Made by a program: the position numbers and the translations under genes. From the NCBI RefSeq assembly GCF_002214385.1, contig NZ_CP014855.1, positions 992,001-1,056,000 of the forward strand: DNA of 64,000 bases. Reading direction: 5' to 3'. The notes under the pieces are model-generated. The model was not told the origin of the DNA. It worked only from the letters and a program-made list of their open reading frames with translations, and did no database searches. Source of the stretch: Thermococcus gorgonarius. GTDB lineage: Archaea > Methanobacteriota_B > Thermococci > Thermococcales > Thermococcaceae. Shown here piece by piece: positions 1 to 7,188 of this stretch. How positions within the stretch are numbered: the first letter of the stretch is position 1; each line of letters opens with the position of its first letter.

Positions 1-36
1 GCTCGCAATTTCGTTCGAACTGAGGAGGTGCAACGG

Positions 37-441
37 TTGAAGGAAAGACCCAGGATAAATTACTCAAGGGATTTCAGAGACAAGGGACTCTCAACCCTCG
101 GTGATTCGCTCGTGAACTTCATTTACTCCATAGCTCTCAGCGGATACACCGGAAAGCCAACCGGTGGAAGGGTTCCAAACGCTTCGCTGGCAATCGCCCT
201 CGAGAGAGCAGGGTTAAGGCACCTTGTTCCGCCGAGGACGGACAAGCACGGCAAGGGCGATATAGCAGAGGCAATAATGGCCTACGCGTGGCTCGAAGGA
301 GTCATAACGATTGAAGAATGCGTTAGAATCCTCATTGAGAACTTTGAGGAGGACGTTCTCCACCCCTACCGAAGAAAAGAGGCCCTTGGCAAGGCCTTCG
401 GGGAGCTCCTCAAGGTTGTAAAGGATAGGCTTTCCCTCTGA
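37..441 (+). CDS. RNase III family protein (small archaeal form)
   Basis: The protein of about 134 residues resembles the helical RNase III core. A segment near residues 19-33 (STLGDSLVNFIYSIALSG) resembles the family signature helix, and DKHGKGDIAEAIMAYAWLEG near 70-90 resembles the second acidic helix. No double-stranded-RNA-binding domain follows, so it is a stand-alone core and its substrate is unknown. The start is taken as TTG at 37: a GGAGGTG ribosome site at 24-30 lies 6 nt before it, while the GTG at 28 lies inside that site. It ends one base before the convergent ASCH gene. Family assignment is by resemblance and moderately sure. Confidence 0.72.
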   Translation: MKERPRINYSRDFRDKGLSTLGDSLVNFIYSIALSGYTGKPTGGRVPNASLAIALERAGLRHLVPPRTDKHGKGDIAEAIMAYAWLEGVITIEECVRILIENFEEDVLHPYRRKEALGKAFGELLKVVKDRLSL

Positions 442-1011
442 TCAAACCTTCGGCTCTATCAGTCCCCTCTTTCTGAGCTCCTCGTAGGCCCTTCGCAGGG
501 CGTTTCTTATGAGATACCTTTTGTTTAACCCACCCAGCCGATAGGCAGCCTTTCTAAGGCTCCCGGTTTTCAAAAAGAGCTCTATCAGCTTTCTATCTTC
601 CTCCGGAAGATCCAGGTATTTCAGGGCTTTCTCAGCTATCTCAACCGGGAGGTTCCCCTCGTATGCGTAGTCAGAACTCGTAACGGGCTTATCGAACTTC
701 TCTATCAACCTAAAGACCACCACATGGGCCTTTGAGTCTTCGTTTACCCACTTGTAGTGTTCTTTGAGGGCATTTATGAGTTCCTCCCTGCTGGAAAAAC
801 CATCTAAAAAGGCGTCCTCATCGGTCAGCTCTCCAACGGTCTTGCTCTCGATACGCTCTATAATAGCCTTTCCCAGGACGTAGCCGCCCGAGTGAATGAG
901 AACCACGTCCCCTTCTTTCAGGTTGGGCCTTTTACCGAGCCTAACGGTTGCCCGCTTCTTCCCCTTCAAGATAGCCCCGGCGTATTTTCCGTCGAACTCA
1001 AGGTGCTTCAT
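442..1011 (-). CDS. ASCH domain protein with C-terminal helical (HTH-like) region
   Basis: Residues 1-110 form an ASCH (PUA-like beta-barrel) domain: [20 protein letters not shown] followed by a [10 protein letters not shown] strand, a pattern expected of RNA or modified-base binding. The C-terminal 75 residues are helical and basic ([20 protein letters not shown]), like a helix-turn-helix. The start ATG overlaps the stop of the upstream ASCH gene by 4 nt (ATGA), so the pair is translationally coupled. The ligand is unknown. Confidence 0.8.
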   Translation of the reverse strand: MKHLEFDGKYAGAILKGKKRATVRLGKRPNLKEGDVVLIHSGGYVLGKAIIERIESKTVGELTDEDAFLDGFSSREELINALKEHYKWVNEDSKAHVVVFRLIEKFDKPVTSSDYAYEGNLPVEIAEKALKYLDLPEEDRKLIELFLKTGSLRKAAYRLGGLNKRYLIRNALRRAYEELRKRGLIEPKV

Positions 1012-1346
1012 TTTTCACCACCGATGAGCTTGAACTTTATGGCCATCACCCCATACCGGTTCTCCTTCCACTTTGGGTACATTCCGTGGAAACGCTTCAG
1101 GGCCCTCTCAAAGCTGGGCTCGTCTGGAAAGATCTTTTTTATGGGCTCTTCCCTCAGCACCTGCCTGAAGGTTTCGTACCTCTTAACCTCTGTAACAACG
1201 GCTGGGATGGAGTCGTTGAATATTATTCTGTCTCCTGGTTTGATGCCCCTCAGCTGGGGGTACGCTACCCTGACCTCAATTCTCTTCTCACCAGAGCGTA
1301 TAAACTCGAGATACTCCTCGTGCACCTTTAATCGATAAACCCTCAT
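1008..1346 (-). CDS. ASCH domain protein, single domain
   Basis: A 112-residue protein made almost entirely of one ASCH domain: [20 protein letters not shown] at the N-terminus is the typical ligand-pocket strand and helix, and [12 protein letters not shown] is the following turn. It is first in a two-gene unit and its stop overlaps the start of the longer ASCH gene. The domain fold is known for nucleic-acid or modified-nucleoside binding, and some members are nucleases or hydrolases. Nothing here shows catalysis. Confidence 0.82.
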   Translation of the reverse strand: MRVYRLKVHEEYLEFIRSGEKRIEVRVAYPQLRGIKPGDRIIFNDSIPAVVTEVKRYETFRQVLREEPIKKIFPDEPSFERALKRFHGMYPKWKENRYGVMAIKFKLIGGEK

Positions 1347-1442
1347 GGTCCCTCACAGTTTAGAGGTGGGAATGATTTAAAAAGATTGGCAGGGAAACCC
1401 TTAAATCATGGGAACGCCAGAGATAGATGTAGGTGGATGATG

Positions 1443-1607
1443 ATGAAGCGGGCTCAAACTGCCATAGAGTATCTCTTCATGCTCGCAGCTGCCCTGATTC
1501 TTGTGAGTATAGCAATGAAAACCGTTATTGACACAAGCAAACAGCTCGAGACTACGATTTCCAACTACACAAAGACCGTTAGAGAGAGGGTTCTGGAAAA
1601 CCTTTGA
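1443..1607 (+). CDS. Class III signal-peptide pilin-like protein
   Basis: A 54-residue protein starting MKRAQTAIEYLFMLAAALIL. The short basic leader, then Q-T-A-I-E-Y, then a hydrophobic helix, is the class III (Q-x-S/A-x-E) prepilin signature. Cleavage is expected just before Q5, leaving a surface pilin subunit. The remainder is a short polar helix, so this is a minimal pilin. Three in-frame ATGs occur (1437, 1440, 1443); AGGTGG at 1431-1436 fits the third. The downstream prepilin peptidase starts 17 nt after the stop, which suggests a dedicated processing pair. The role (adhesion, flagellum-related or other) cannot be told. Confidence 0.8.
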   Translation: MKRAQTAIEYLFMLAAALILVSIAMKTVIDTSKQLETTISNYTKTVRERVLENL

Positions 1608-1623
1608 TACTGGAGGGAAAGGA

Positions 1624-2847
1624 ATGGAGTGGTACAGTGTACTCATTATCCTAGTTGGATCACTGATGGGGATTTTTACTTCATACACTGACATCAAAAC
1701 TGGGTTCATATTCGATAATCATGTCTTCCCCACCCTTTTTCTTGTGGAAAAGGCAAAAGGACTGGAAAACGAAGAGGAAGAAGTCCAGCTTCCGAAATGG
1801 ATGGAAAAAATAATAATCCCTGCAACGGAGATCGGTTTTATAGTCTACCTCTACCTCGGGCTCATCAAAGGAGACTATCTGCTGGCAATTTCCGGAATCC
1901 TGGGCTTTTTCATCGGGCTGGTTCTTGGGCTGATTCTGTATTACACGGGAGCGTGGGCTTCTGGAGATGTCCTGATTTTGGCCGCATTCTCAGCTCTCCT
2001 GCCGTACCCACTAAGCTTAGCCAAGGTTGTTGCCCCTTACGAAACTTCTTACCCCCTCTATCCTATAGCAATCCTCTTTAACAGCGTACTCGCCGTTTTT
2101 CCGTTTCTTTTCGTCTACGCCCTGGGCGTGCTCCTGGTTAGAAAAAACACCAAGAGACTTAAGGACGTCTTCTCGGAGAAGGCATATCTCTCAGTTGAGG
2201 TAACCCTCTGGCTTTTGGTTGGAACTGCCCTGGCCGTCTTTCTAAATCAGATCGGCTTTTCAGTGGGGAGAATTTACCAGTACGTCCTCACGATTGTTCT
2301 TTTTGTGGTCTTTGGAAAGTACAGAAAAGCTGGAGACGTTGCGGGTCTTGTCTCTCTTGCCTACCTGGTTTACCTCGTAGGAACAGACGCCCTTTATGCA
2401 TTTGTCAAACTACTGGCTGTGATGTATTCATTCAAAGTATTCTTCTCCGTAGTTCGGGTTCTTAGGGAGGAAGCCCTTGTTGAGGAAGTTCCCGTTGAGG
2501 AGTTGAGGGAATGGGACATACTGGGGGAGACCATATACATTGAGAGGGATGTTGTTAAGAGGGACAGGAGAGGCTTCTTTGAGGTTCTCAGAGATGCCAT
2601 AAGAACCGGAAGCATCAAATCCCAGAACGTCTATAGAGGCGAGATAATAGCATCCCCAACGGCAGAAGGACTCAAGAAGGAGCAGATAGAGAAGCTGAAG
2701 GAACTCGTGAGGGAAGGAAAACTGGACAACAGATTCCTGAGGAAGAAAGCGATGCCCTTCGCACCAAGCATCTTTCTGGGGTTCCTAATCGCGGCCCTCT
2801 GGGGGGACGTGTTCTGGTGGCTTGTCCTAAAGACGGCGGGACTGTAG
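1624..2847 (+). CDS. Archaeal prepilin peptidase, A24 family
   Basis: About 407 residues with several membrane segments. Two aspartates expected for the aspartic prepilin peptidase lie in YTDIKTGFIFD near residue 22 and in the GAWASGDVLIL segment near residue 115 (the G-x-G-D-type loop, here A-S-G-D). A soluble insert rich in charge (about residues 285-375) precedes a last C-terminal membrane helix, longer than minimal EppA/FlaK enzymes. The start is ATG 1624, which follows GGAGGGAAAGGA; an upstream in-frame extension would overlap the pilin gene. It likely cleaves the class III leader of the adjacent pilin. Confidence 0.85.
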   Translation: MEWYSVLIILVGSLMGIFTSYTDIKTGFIFDNHVFPTLFLVEKAKGLENEEEEVQLPKWMEKIIIPATEIGFIVYLYLGLIKGDYLLAISGILGFFIGLVLGLILYYTGAWASGDVLILAAFSALLPYPLSLAKVVAPYETSYPLYPIAILFNSVLAVFPFLFVYALGVLLVRKNTKRLKDVFSEKAYLSVEVTLWLLVGTALAVFLNQIGFSVGRIYQYVLTIVLFVVFGKYRKAGDVAGLVSLAYLVYLVGTDALYAFVKLLAVMYSFKVFFSVVRVLREEALVEEVPVEELREWDILGETIYIERDVVKRDRRGFFEVLRDAIRTGSIKSQNVYRGEIIASPTAEGLKKEQIEKLKELVREGKLDNRFLRKKAMPFAPSIFLGFLIAALWGDVFWWLVLKTAGL

Positions 2848-2848
2848 C

Positions 2849-2908
2849 GGGGGTCAGTGAAGGGCGTGGTCATCAACTTTCAGCAAAGCAAAAGCTCCTC
2901 ATCCCCCC
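2849..2908 (-). ncRNA. C/D box guide sRNA
   Basis: Read on the minus strand, all four boxes are in order: C box GGGATGA (2899-2905; consensus RTGATGA with one change), D' box CTGA (2880-2883), C' box TTGATGA (2870-2876) and D box CTGA (2854-2857). Spacings are 15 nt (C to D'), 3 nt (D' to C') and 12 nt (C' to D), normal for archaeal methylation guides. A G run before C and a C run after D can form the terminal stem. The guides are GGAGCTTTTGCTTTG (D') and CCACGCCCTTCA (D). It begins 3 nt after the ACA of the H/ACA RNA, so both probably come from one transcript. Targets were not verified. Confidence 0.87.
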
Positions 2909-2968
2909 TGTGGGTTCGGCAGGAAGCCCCGCTTCATGTTTCTGCGGGGAGGGCGGGAGGCCGAACCC
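2909..2968 (-). ncRNA. H/ACA box guide sRNA (single hairpin)
   Basis: On the minus strand a 9-bp lower stem (GGGTTCGGC at 2960-2968 with GCCGAACCC at 2912-2920) is followed directly by ACA at 2909-2911. The pocket has a left strand of 10 nt (2950-2959) and a right strand of 6 nt (2921-2926), and the upper stem is 6 bp (CCCCGC with GCGGGG). The loop AGAAACATGAA carries GA and TGA, as in the L7Ae-binding K-loop. All are hallmarks of archaeal pseudouridylation guides. A TATA-like element at 2989-2996 puts the start site at about 2968, exactly at the stem. Confidence 0.83.
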
Positions 2969-2988
2969 AGGAGGGTTTGGAGGAACCC

Positions 2989-2996
2989 ATTAAAAA
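2989..2996 (-). promoter_or_regulatory. Predicted TATA element of the guide-RNA pair
   Basis: Minus-strand TTTTTAAT lies about 25 nt before position 2968, where the H/ACA stem begins. It lies just beyond the stop codon of the HAD gene, so the guide RNAs seem to have their own promoter in addition to possible readthrough. Confidence 0.5.
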
Positions 2997-2998
2997 CC

Positions 2999-3625
2999 TC
3001 ACTCCTCTATCAGGCCCCTGATTATTTCGATCACTTCGTACAGGTTCTCAACAACATGATCTCCCTCAACCCCTTCGTGAGGGTTTATTGCTATACTAAC
3101 ATCTGCCTCTGCAAACATTGAAAGATCGTTGTACCCATCTCCGACAGCCACGGTTAGTTCAGGAGAGAGTTCTTTCTTGAGGGCCCTCAGGATCGACCCC
3201 TTTCCAACAAAATCCACCCTGGGGATAACTTTTCCTGTTATGACGCCGTTCTCGTCGAAAACTAGCTCGTTGGCGAACACATAATCTGCCCCAAGATCGT
3301 CCGCGATTTTTCTGGCCAGACACATAAGACCACTGCTCAAGATGGCCATTTTAAAATTGTTCTCCCGCAGGAAATCAAAAAGTTCATACGCCCCTTCCAT
3401 GAGCTCCACTGATTCAACCCACTCGAGGATCTCTTCCTTTGTGTGTCCCTTCCAGAGGGATGCATCCAGTTCAGCCCAAGTGGCGTAGTCTATCCTACCC
3501 TCAAAGAACATTTCGGCGTATTCCTTTCCCTTTTCCCAAGTTCCGAACTTTTTGTGAAGTTCAACCCAGCCGGAAACTGATTTTACCAGCGTTCCCTCGA
3601 GGTCAAAAGCGGCCAGCCTTACCAT
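2999..3625 (-). CDS. HAD-family phosphatase, phosphoserine phosphatase-like
   Basis: A 208-residue HAD hydrolase. Motif I is AAFDLEGTL (the second acidic residue is Glu, as in some subfamily IB members), motif II ILSSG, and motif III the lysine in VDFVGKGS followed by VGDGYNDLSMF (motif IV aspartates). The layout matches SerB-like phosphatases and suggests serine biosynthesis, but HAD substrates are easily misjudged. The start is ATG 3625, preceded on its strand by GGTGGGTG; an in-frame upstream extension has no ribosome site. It has no functional neighbours. Confidence 0.8.
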   Translation of the reverse strand: MVRLAAFDLEGTLVKSVSGWVELHKKFGTWEKGKEYAEMFFEGRIDYATWAELDASLWKGHTKEEILEWVESVELMEGAYELFDFLRENNFKMAILSSGLMCLARKIADDLGADYVFANELVFDENGVITGKVIPRVDFVGKGSILRALKKELSPELTVAVGDGYNDLSMFAEADVSIAINPHEGVEGDHVVENLYEVIEIIRGLIEE

Positions 3626-3725
3626 AACACCCACCACCAACCAGATTAAATGCATCAATAAAAATGTTGCTGGAGAGGCAACTTTAAATACAAAAATTTC
3701 AGAATTAAAAGTCAGGGTGAATTAG

Positions 3726-4439
3726 ATGTACGTTGGTGAGCTCCTCAAGAGCCTTGACAGAGTTCCCTCCGGTGTTCCGGGACTCGACGACATCATAGGC
3801 GGGGGATTCCTGCCCGGAAGGGTCTACCTTGTAACTGGCCCTCCGGGAAGTGGAAAGACTACCATCGGAATACAGTTTCTCGTTGAAGGTGCAAAAAACG
3901 GAGAAAAAGGGGCCTTCATCTCCCTGGTTGAAAACCCGAAAATAATAATCCAGGACATGCTCAGGTACAACTTTGGCCTTCTGGGATACGTGAAATCCAA
4001 GATGATAACGTTTCACGACCTTGGGAGCTACCTGCTAAGGGCTGAGTACAAGATGAGCTGGACCGAGCTCTTCAACGCCATTCTAAAGGCTATAAATGAG
4101 GAAGAGATAAAGAGAGTTGTGATAGACTCGTTCACCTCCCTAGAGCATCTCGTCAAGGATTCCGAAAACAAACGATGGGCACTTGGAAGATTCATCCGCG
4201 CACTCCAGGAGCTTGAAGTAACAACCATAATAACCGCCGAAATGCTCCAAGGCGACTCCTACACGGACGAGCACTACCTAGCCGATGGCGTCATAGTGAT
4301 CCACCACTTCATGAGGAACTACCAGATGATCCGCGCCCTCCAAGTGCTGAAAATGCGTGGTGTCCCCCACGACAGCAACCTGAAGAGAATACACTTCACC
4401 GAGGACGGCATACAGGTCTACCCAGAAGCCCCCTTCTGA
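3726..4439 (+). CDS. KaiC/RadA-like RecA-superfamily ATPase
   Basis: 237 residues forming a single RecA/KaiC core. The N-terminal VPSGVPGLDDIIGGGFLPGR is the usual KaiC entry, Walker A is GPPGSGKTT (residues 37-45), Walker B is RVVIDSF (near 122-128), and a C-terminal strand is TEDGIQVYP. It lacks the second KaiC repeat. A TATA element (actttaaatac) lies at about 3691. It heads a unit with a small charged protein (2 nt spacing before that reading frame's GTG, 10 nt before its chosen ATG) and an M28-like peptidase. Proteins of this type often act as signalling or assembly ATPases in archaea; the role here is not known. Confidence 0.87.
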   Translation: MYVGELLKSLDRVPSGVPGLDDIIGGGFLPGRVYLVTGPPGSGKTTIGIQFLVEGAKNGEKGAFISLVENPKIIIQDMLRYNFGLLGYVKSKMITFHDLGSYLLRAEYKMSWTELFNAILKAINEEEIKRVVIDSFTSLEHLVKDSENKRWALGRFIRALQELEVTTIITAEMLQGDSYTDEHYLADGVIVIHHFMRNYQMIRALQVLKMRGVPHDSNLKRIHFTEDGIQVYPEAPF

Positions 4440-4449
4440 GGTGGTGGTT

Positions 4450-4887
4450 ATGGGAGAGAAAAAATCCAGTGAAGATGTGAAGAAGGAGATAAAAGCCCTT
4501 CTTGAGGACGCTTACTCCTTCGGTTATTTTGTTGGCTACAGAGGACACAGTGAATGGGTTGGATGGGTCAGAGAAAGAAAGGAAGAACTATATCGAAAGG
4601 CGGAAAAGCTGGGCGTGTATGACCTGGTGAGGAGCGCATACAGACGGGGGAGAGAAGAAGGAGCCAAGAAAAGGGAGGAGGAAATAAACCTGGGACTTAT
4701 CGAAAAGGGAAGAATAGAGGTAGAAGAAAAGCTCAGGGTAGAGACGCCACCGCAGGAAGAGGGTGAAAGATTTGAAGTCGAGTTCGCACGCTTTCTCCAG
4801 ACCACTAAACTCCTCCTTCCCCCAGAGTTCTTAGACACTCTGAAGCATCTGGAAATTCCAAAAATGCTCAAGATGGGTGAAATGTGA
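4450..4887 (+). CDS. Small charged helical protein of unknown function
   Basis: 145 residues, strongly charged and helical, with an acidic/basic coiled-coil-like middle (REEGAKKREEEIN) and a hydrophobic C-terminal tail (LLLPPEFLDTLKHLEIPKML). I do not recognise the family. GAGGTGGTGGTT directly precedes ATG 4450. It sits between the KaiC-like ATPase and the M28-like peptidase, and its stop directly abuts the peptidase ATG, so the three are very probably one operon. An adaptor role is possible from position alone. Confidence 0.7.
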   Translation: MGEKKSSEDVKKEIKALLEDAYSFGYFVGYRGHSEWVGWVRERKEELYRKAEKLGVYDLVRSAYRRGREEGAKKREEEINLGLIEKGRIEVEEKLRVETPPQEEGERFEVEFARFLQTTKLLLPPEFLDTLKHLEIPKMLKMGEM

Positions 4888-6570
4888 ATGTACGAGTCCG
4901 CAGAAAAACTTAAGCCGGAGAGGATTCTCCACCGGGTTGAGGAGCTAACCCAGTTCCACAGGATTCAAGGATCCAGAGGATTAGTCGATGCCGTTGAGTA
5001 TCTCCGAGACGAGCTTTCAAACATTGGACTGTCCCCTAAAACACACTACGAAAAATACGACGGAAAGAGCTGGTATCTAACCCTTCAGAGCCCAATAGCC
5101 TGGGATCTCCTTGAAGGAGAGGTGAGGTTCAACGAAAAAACTCTTAGCTCGGAGGAAACCCCTCTTGTCGTTATGGCGCACTCCCCGCCGGGGGAAGGGG
5201 AAGCCGAGATAGTGCCGATTCTGAATGACTCCGACTGGGAGCAGGCCCACGAAAAGGTCGTTCTTGTGGGGAAGAACTGGAGAAAAGCCTACAGAAAAGC
5301 CAACGAGATCGGTGCCGTCGCTTTTGTCTCATACAGGGAAGGAACCGACAATGCAGTCCCGTACATAGGTCTCTTTCTCACTAAAGAGGATCTAAAATGG
5401 GCGAAAATTCCCGCATTTGCTGTTCCCGAGAGCTGGGCCAAGAAGATGATCTCAGACTACCTCTCAGGAAAGAAACCCCGGCTTAGTTTTAGAGCTGTAA
5501 CTGAGATAAAAAGCTCGGAAAAACTTCCAATTTTGTACACTGAAATCGGGGAACCGCCTTTTATATTGCTCACTGCCCATGTCTGCCACCCAAAACCCGG
5601 GGCAAACGACAACGCAAGCGGTAGTGCGATGCTGGTTGAGCTCGCTGAAATACTTTCAAAGGTCTATAAGAGCGATTTCCGCTTTGGATTTGCCTTCCTG
5701 TGGATCCCAGAGTACTATGGAAGCCAAGCGTTTATCGGGAGGAAAGGAGAGTCCAATGACTACTACTCGGCGATAAACCTCGACATGGTTGGTGGGAGCG
5801 AAGACCGCTCAGGTTCCACTATAATGCTAGTAAGGACACCCCTTTCAAGGTTCTCTATTGTTTCCGGCGTATTGGAATACTTTCTCCAGAGACACAACGT
5901 CTCAAGCAAAAAGAGCCTTTCCGGTTCAGGAATCCCGGCAGTGAAAGTCAGAGCTTATCCTTACGAGATGGGAAGCGATCACGACGTTTTCAACTTTTTC
6001 GGAATTCCCGCAGTGATGCCAATAACCTGGCCGGACAGATTTTATCACTCAAATATGGACACGCCTGAGAAACTGAGCATGGAGTCTTTGGCGATAATAG
6101 GGAGATCAGTTCTCTCGTCCGTTATCTTCCTGGCAAGTGAGGATGAGAAGAAACTCAGGCGGTTTGCAAGAGGATACTCCCTCAAATACCTCGGCGAACT
6201 TGCTATGGAACGGGAGACGGAGACGGCAGAAAGGCTCGTTATGCTCGGCCTTTCCAGGGATTCAAAGTTCATAGGAATGGACATCGGATACGAATTTGAA
6301 AAAACTCCATGGCTCAGGTGGAGGCTGAGGGGAAGGATTAGTGAGGACGTAATAAAAAACAAAGCCCCAAGGAAGCTTGATGAGTTCGAAAAGTTAACGG
6401 AGGACAGAAAAACTCTTCTCCACCTCCACGAGCTCGTTATGCTGGGCGAACTCCTCCCGAGGGACGAAGCCTACAAAGCCCTTTCAGAGGAATACGGAGG
6501 AATCGAAAAGAGTAAGCTGGAGGTACTTATTACCCTCCTGGAAAAGGCGAAGATCATTGAAACTGTCTAG
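4888..6570 (+). CDS. M28-like zinc aminopeptidase (DUF4910-type)
   Basis: 560 residues. An N-terminal cap and a PA-like insert (about residues 60-200) are followed by an M28-type metallopeptidase core. Likely zinc ligands are the His in LLTAHVCHP (about 230), Asp in GANDNASG, Glu in WIPEYYGS, Asp in NLDMVGG and His in FYHSNMDTP. The usual H-x-D of M28 reads H-V-C-H here, as I recall for DUF4910-like proteins. A helical domain of about 150 residues closes the protein. There is no signal peptide, so it is intracellular. It is third in the operon with the KaiC-like ATPase. Confidence 0.78.
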   Translation: MYESAEKLKPERILHRVEELTQFHRIQGSRGLVDAVEYLRDELSNIGLSPKTHYEKYDGKSWYLTLQSPIAWDLLEGEVRFNEKTLSSEETPLVVMAHSPPGEGEAEIVPILNDSDWEQAHEKVVLVGKNWRKAYRKANEIGAVAFVSYREGTDNAVPYIGLFLTKEDLKWAKIPAFAVPESWAKKMISDYLSGKKPRLSFRAVTEIKSSEKLPILYTEIGEPPFILLTAHVCHPKPGANDNASGSAMLVELAEILSKVYKSDFRFGFAFLWIPEYYGSQAFIGRKGESNDYYSAINLDMVGGSEDRSGSTIMLVRTPLSRFSIVSGVLEYFLQRHNVSSKKSLSGSGIPAVKVRAYPYEMGSDHDVFNFFGIPAVMPITWPDRFYHSNMDTPEKLSMESLAIIGRSVLSSVIFLASEDEKKLRRFARGYSLKYLGELAMERETETAERLVMLGLSRDSKFIGMDIGYEFEKTPWLRWRLRGRISEDVIKNKAPRKLDEFEKLTEDRKTLLHLHELVMLGELLPRDEAYKALSEEYGGIEKSKLEVLITLLEKAKIIETV

Positions 6571-6905
6571 CCGGATTTCATTATCTCTTTTTCGAGCTCG
6601 TCTATCTTTTGTAGTATGTTCTCCTTTATACGCTCAAGCAGTTCCACGGGAGAAACGGCGGTGTAGGCGTATCCAAGCCATCCTCTCTCAATAAGCTTTC
6701 TTCTGAGAATACCCTTACGATAGAGGCTAAGAACGTACTCCCTAACCGATCTTTCACTCATCCCAAGTTCCTTCTGGATTTCCGTAATTCTCATGGGTCG
6801 TTTCTTTTCCAAAAGGAGACGGTATACCCTCAGCTCAGTTTTTTTGAGTCCAAGGTTCCGAAGGAAGCCCTCCAGCTTTTCGTAGAGCTCCTCGCCTGAA
6901 GCCAT
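6567..6905 (-). CDS. Winged-helix transcriptional regulator (TrmB/MarR-like)
   Basis: 112 residues. LGLKKTELRVYRLLLEKKRPMRITEIQKEL is a winged-helix start and MSERSVREYVLSLYRKGILRR is the recognition helix and wing. A C-terminal helix (ERIKENILQKIDELEKEIM) probably dimerises it. The start is taken as ATG 6905, with GGGAGGA 5 nt before it; an ATG at 6935 lies too close to the TATA element (minus-strand CTTTTAAATACC near 6940-6948). Its end overlaps the peptidase end by 4 nt, convergently. It may regulate that operon, but this is inference. Confidence 0.72.
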   Translation of the reverse strand: MASGEELYEKLEGFLRNLGLKKTELRVYRLLLEKKRPMRITEIQKELGMSERSVREYVLSLYRKGILRRKLIERGWLGYAYTAVSPVELLERIKENILQKIDELEKEIMKSG

Positions 6906-6987
6906 TAATTCCTCCCTCTGAACTATTATCTTCATAGGTATTTAAAAGTCTTGTGATCGAGCCTTATGCCCCAAAGAGGACGCAAAG

Positions 6988-7150
6988 TGTGGGCCGGGCA
7001 CAGAGGCCCGCGTTCATTTGCTCGCGCGGGTGGATGCTCCCGGCCCTGTGGGCTCGGCGTGAGCACACTCCGCTCATTGAACCCGACAACCTTGCGGAGG
7101 CGGGAAAACCGAGCCCGTGCGAGGAGACTGTATTGTCCCCTCGCTGTCGG
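6988..7150 (-). ncRNA. H/ACA guide sRNA with two hairpins
   Basis: On the minus strand two H/ACA units stand in tandem. Unit 1: lower stem GGGCTCGG (from 7109-7116) with CCGAGCCC (7050-7057), ACA at 7047-7049, upper stem CTCCGC/GCGGAG and loop ending ATGA. Unit 2 starts in the next base: GGGCCGGG (7039-7046) with CCCGGCCC (6991-6998), ACA at 6988-6990, upper stem CCCGCG/CGCGGG, and loop CGAGCAAATGAA with GA and TGA as in a K-loop. A further 26-nt leader hairpin lies at 7119-7144. Pocket strands are AGCATCCA and CCTCTGTG for unit 2. The stretch holds no plausible protein. Confidence 0.8.
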
Positions 7151-7172
7151 CATGAATAATAGGAAAACCGAG

Positions 7173-7182
7173 TTTAAAAAAA
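7173..7182 (-). promoter_or_regulatory. Predicted TATA element of the two-hairpin H/ACA RNA
   Basis: Minus-strand TTTTTTTAAA sits just past the stop of the FL11-like gene and about 25 nt before 7150, consistent with an RNA starting near the leader hairpin. Confidence 0.45.
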
Positions 7183-7188
7183 TGGAGG

